This document shows positions 38,620-40,542 of a stretch of DNA of 40,542 bases, one piece after another (positions within the stretch are counted from its first letter, which is position 1; the number at the start of each line of letters is the position of its first letter). This DNA comes from a virus. The DNA lies in the IMG/VR virus record IMGVR_UViG_3300037258_000612, positions 1 to 40,542 of that record; one strand, written 5' to 3'. The notes beneath the pieces are model-generated. The model did not search any database, was not told the origin of the DNA, and saw only the letters and a list, made by a program, of their open reading frames with translations. The translations under genes and the position numbers were made by a program.

Positions 38620-38656
38620 AAGCATCTCCTAAGAGACACAATTATATGTGAAAATG

Positions 38657-39016
38657 TCATAAAGTATCTATCCCGTTCTGTTCTGTATAAGCATACAAAG
38701 TTACTACATACACCGAACCCGAACCAGATGTTCCCTTTACAAATATCTGGGTTCCTTGCCTAAATACCAACTCTGCCGATGGATTGCCCCGATTAGTGCC
38801 AGCATCATAAAGGACGAATCCGCCCATAGGGACATAATCATAGTCATTTGTGCCATCGACACTGACCGTTACATCCTCAGTTGAGTTGTTCACAATCTTT
38901 AGAATACGGACGGGATAGGTGAAGGCGGTTCCGACTGCGGCATAGGTTCCGCTAACAGAACCAGATGAGAGGGAGCGAAGAAGATCCCATTTAAGGACAG
39001 TTGATTGTGCGCCCAT
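38657..39016 (-). CDS. Accessory virion protein
   Basis: 119 aa. LKWDLLRSLSSGSVSGTYAA, VGTAFTYPVRILKIVNNSTE, VSVDGTNDYDYVP and GSVYVVTLYAYTEQ follow a family often seen among phage structural genes near fibres (beta-sandwich). GAGGTTAC precedes the ATG. Placed between the glycosyltransferase and fibre regions; exact role unknown. Confidence 0.65.
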   Translation of the reverse strand: MGAQSTVLKWDLLRSLSSGSVSGTYAAVGTAFTYPVRILKIVNNSTEDVTVSVDGTNDYDYVPMGGFVLYDAGTNRGNPSAELVFRQGTQIFVKGTSGSGSVYVVTLYAYTEQNGIDTL

Positions 39017-39033
39017 GTAACCTCATGTATAGT

Positions 39034-40542
39034 TTAAATTTTACTATACACTTCAGCTACCTTTTCTATCACATCTTTTGTTTCAGGAAGATATTCACTC
39101 CAAGGGCGAGTTAAATTATCAGCTGTATGTTGGCCGATTTCAGCGGTGGAGGTGCAAAGATCGTCGAGGGCGAGTTTCTTGCACATTGATATAGCTTTGT
39201 AATGCTTCGTCCCATTGCGCCAAGGAAGCAAGTGATCTGGGTGCTTGATACTTGGAATCAGGAAGATCCAATTGTCAAAGGCTCCTGCGATATGAATAGG
39301 GGCACTGTCATTGGAGATAAGTGCAGGAATCAGTGAAATAATTGCTATCAATTCGCTCAAACTGATCTTGTTGGTGAGATCGATTGCAACCTCACGAGTC
39401 TCTAGTTTTATGACCCCACGAGTCTCACTATCTTGACCTACAAAGACAGGAATCAAACCCTTTTCTATTAGACCATCAACTACTTCCTGCCACCATTCAG
39501 TTGGAAAGGTTTTGGATTGCCAGTGACGGCCAGCATGGATGAGGACGCAATTATTGAACTCTTGAAAAGCGAATCGAGTACATATATTTACTCCTGCCAT
39601 AGAATCGACTTTTAACTGATAAGTCTTATCTTTGTCGGGAAGGGTGCGCGCAAGGACGGCAATAGAGCAGAAATCCACCGTATGGCACATCATGTTAGAA
39701 ACCACATGATATTGGATCATGTCGGGTGTAGGAAGCGTGGTTCGGGTGAAGGGTTGAGTGGTTACACCCTCCCATAGATTCTCTTCATGTTTTTTGATAG
39801 GGAGAGGCAAGTGGGCGAACAATTCAGGGAAATGAGTATGTAGCCTAATATCTGCTCCTGGCCAAACATGGTTCATAGCGAAGCGAATAGTGGGTTCTGC
39901 TTGGACTTGATCGCCAAGACCGCCTTGCACAGATAGCCAGATATATTTGGGAGCGATGTAATCAGGGGGCAACTTGGCGATTCGTTCGAGATCCTCTTGA
40001 ATAATAGTAAGTACTCTTTCAGGTGAACCAACGCCAGCATAGTGAATAAAATAAGCTTCAAATCTCTCAACGCCTATGAACTTATCAATGCAGAACATGC
40101 GGTTCCATTTATAGTCCAACATGCTGACAGGGATTTTTTGTTTCTTGATCTGTAGATTGAGATAAGTTTGCTCGAAGAAGTTAGAGGCTTCTAGGTTTGG
40201 TTTAACGAATAGAAGTTGATGAATCTTGCTTATGACCATCACGCCAGTATTGAAATAGATTTTGTCCCAAGGCATGTCGGTATATCCATAGGCTTGGCAA
40301 CCTTGCATGAAAGCGTAGGTGCGATCTTCAACAAAGGGTTGTTCATTGAGAATGCCTAGATGAGTGTCTGGAATGATGTCGAAGATATTGGGAGCATGAT
40401 CTCTTATGATGATGTCGGTGTCGAGATAGAGGATGCGGTCGTAATTGTTAAGAAGTTCGTAGATCCTAAACTTTTCCCAGTGAGGGGTAGTTTCATAGAC
40501 TTTCTGGTGAGAAATACAAATGAATTCAGCTCCAATTTTCTC
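39034..40542 (-). CDS. Glycosyltransferase GT8-GT9 fusion, main part (start lies beyond the window join)
   Basis: Open from the window end to a stop at 39034; the true start is 217 after circularisation, for 532 aa. The N-terminal half is a GT8-like transferase: DTD metal site, GILNEQPF, then KIYFNTGVMVI and MLDYKWNRMF, the acceptor-side motifs of glycogenin/galactosyltransferase types. The C-terminal half is GT9/heptosyltransferase-like: YIWLSVQGGLGDQVQAEPTI, NCVLIHAGRHWQSKTFPTEW, ISLSELIAIISLIPALISND, SAPIHIAG. Phage glycosyltransferases modify surface polysaccharide, virion or DNA; the GT9 part hints at lipopolysaccharide-type acceptors (inference). Bases 40416-40542 repeat 1-127. Confidence 0.87.
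   Translation of the reverse strand, partial: EKIGAEFICISHQKVYETTPHWEKFRIYELLNNYDRILYLDTDIIIRDHAPNIFDIIPDTHLGILNEQPFVEDRTYAFMQGCQAYGYTDMPWDKIYFNTGVMVISKIHQLLFVKPNLEASNFFEQTYLNLQIKKQKIPVSMLDYKWNRMFCIDKFIGVERFEAYFIHYAGVGSPERVLTIIQEDLERIAKLPPDYIAPKYIWLSVQGGLGDQVQAEPTIRFAMNHVWPGADIRLHTHFPELFAHLPLPIKKHEENLWEGVTTQPFTRTTLPTPDMIQYHVVSNMMCHTVDFCSIAVLARTLPDKDKTYQLKVDSMAGVNICTRFAFQEFNNCVLIHAGRHWQSKTFPTEWWQEVVDGLIEKGLIPVFVGQDSETRGVIKLETREVAIDLTNKISLSELIAIISLIPALISNDSAPIHIAGAFDNWIFLIPSIKHPDHLLPWRNGTKHYKAISMCKKLALDDLCTSTAEIGQHTADNLTRPWSEYLPETKDVIEKVAEVYSKI
40416..40542. repeat. Right copy of 127-bp terminal direct repeat
   Basis: Identical to 1-127. Codon phase of the glycosyltransferase is the same through both copies, confirming that the ends join. 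Confidence 0.93.

Noticed and set aside
38079-38660. 193-aa minus-strand frame overlapping the HNH gene
   Set aside because: Same strand, different frame, lacks any motif; the HNH frame has complete C-x-x-C and HNH residues and a good ribosome site.

Overview
The window is one complete genome of a tailed double-stranded DNA bacteriophage of about 40.4 kb. Its first 127 bases (1-127) recur exactly as its last 127 (40416-40542), so the sequence closes into a circle of 40415 bp; an overlap of that size is what a short-read assembler leaves at k=127. One glycosyltransferase gene reads in frame across the join. The virion gene set (P22-type portal, terminase, scaffold, a major capsid protein resembling the N4 gp56 family, head-tail adaptor, large tail hub, two ejection-like proteins, and no tail tape measure, tube or sheath) points to a short-tailed podovirus-like particle. 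The host is unknown. Strong Shine-Dalgarno sites, sigma70-like promoters, a secreted outer-membrane-like protein and a lipoprotein suggest a Gram-negative bacterium. No integrase, DNA polymerase, helicase, tRNA, CRISPR array or recognisable endolysin was seen.

Layout. 1-925 (minus): start of the glycosyltransferase and a tail-fibre protein. 1062-1886 (plus): five tiny overlapping genes behind a clear promoter. 1873-13471 (minus): ejection proteins, tail hub, fibre-like proteins, adaptor, accessory virion proteins and major capsid protein. 13702-14958 (plus): a membrane SPFH/band-7 protein lying opposite to the head genes, between capsid and scaffold (minus, 14941-15609). 15663-16326 (plus): two small genes. 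16294-18715 (minus): small genes and a metallophosphoesterase. 18748-21079 (minus): the portal gene, split by a 268-nt group I intron, with a free-standing HNH endonuclease gene just upstream. 21763-26538 (minus): small zinc-ribbon and DUF551 proteins, a methyltransferase, both terminase subunits and small basic or hypothetical genes, with one plus-strand gene lodged between the terminase subunits. 26639-29722 (minus): two different RNA ligases, RusA resolvase and an HTH regulator. 29771-31501 (plus): recombination operon with a RecB/Cas4-like exonuclease and an ERF annealing protein, closed by a terminator. 31603-34645 (minus): a ParB-like protein, a degenerate HNH-like protein and a replication-initiator-like HTH protein. 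34646-34961: a regulatory stretch with dyads, two terminator-like hairpins and a small gene that seems to need a -1 frameshift. 35189-36314 (minus): small membrane proteins, a lipoprotein and an outer-membrane-like protein, the best candidates for lysis or envelope functions. 36387-40542 (minus): small proteins, a repeat-rich fibre, a second HNH gene, an accessory virion protein and the glycosyltransferase.

How the genes work together. The HTH protein and the exonuclease-ERF operon diverge from a palindromic double promoter at 29709-29771 that looks like the early control point. Exonuclease, ERF protein and RusA form a recombination set, and replication probably relies on host polymerase recruited by the 295-aa HTH protein. 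The terminase genes and major capsid gene each have a structured leader. The most unusual features are the intron plus free-standing HNH gene at the portal locus with no ordinary portal start codon, the neighbouring pair of RNA ligases, opposite-strand genes inside conserved head-gene pairs, and the leader region at 34.7-34.96 kb.
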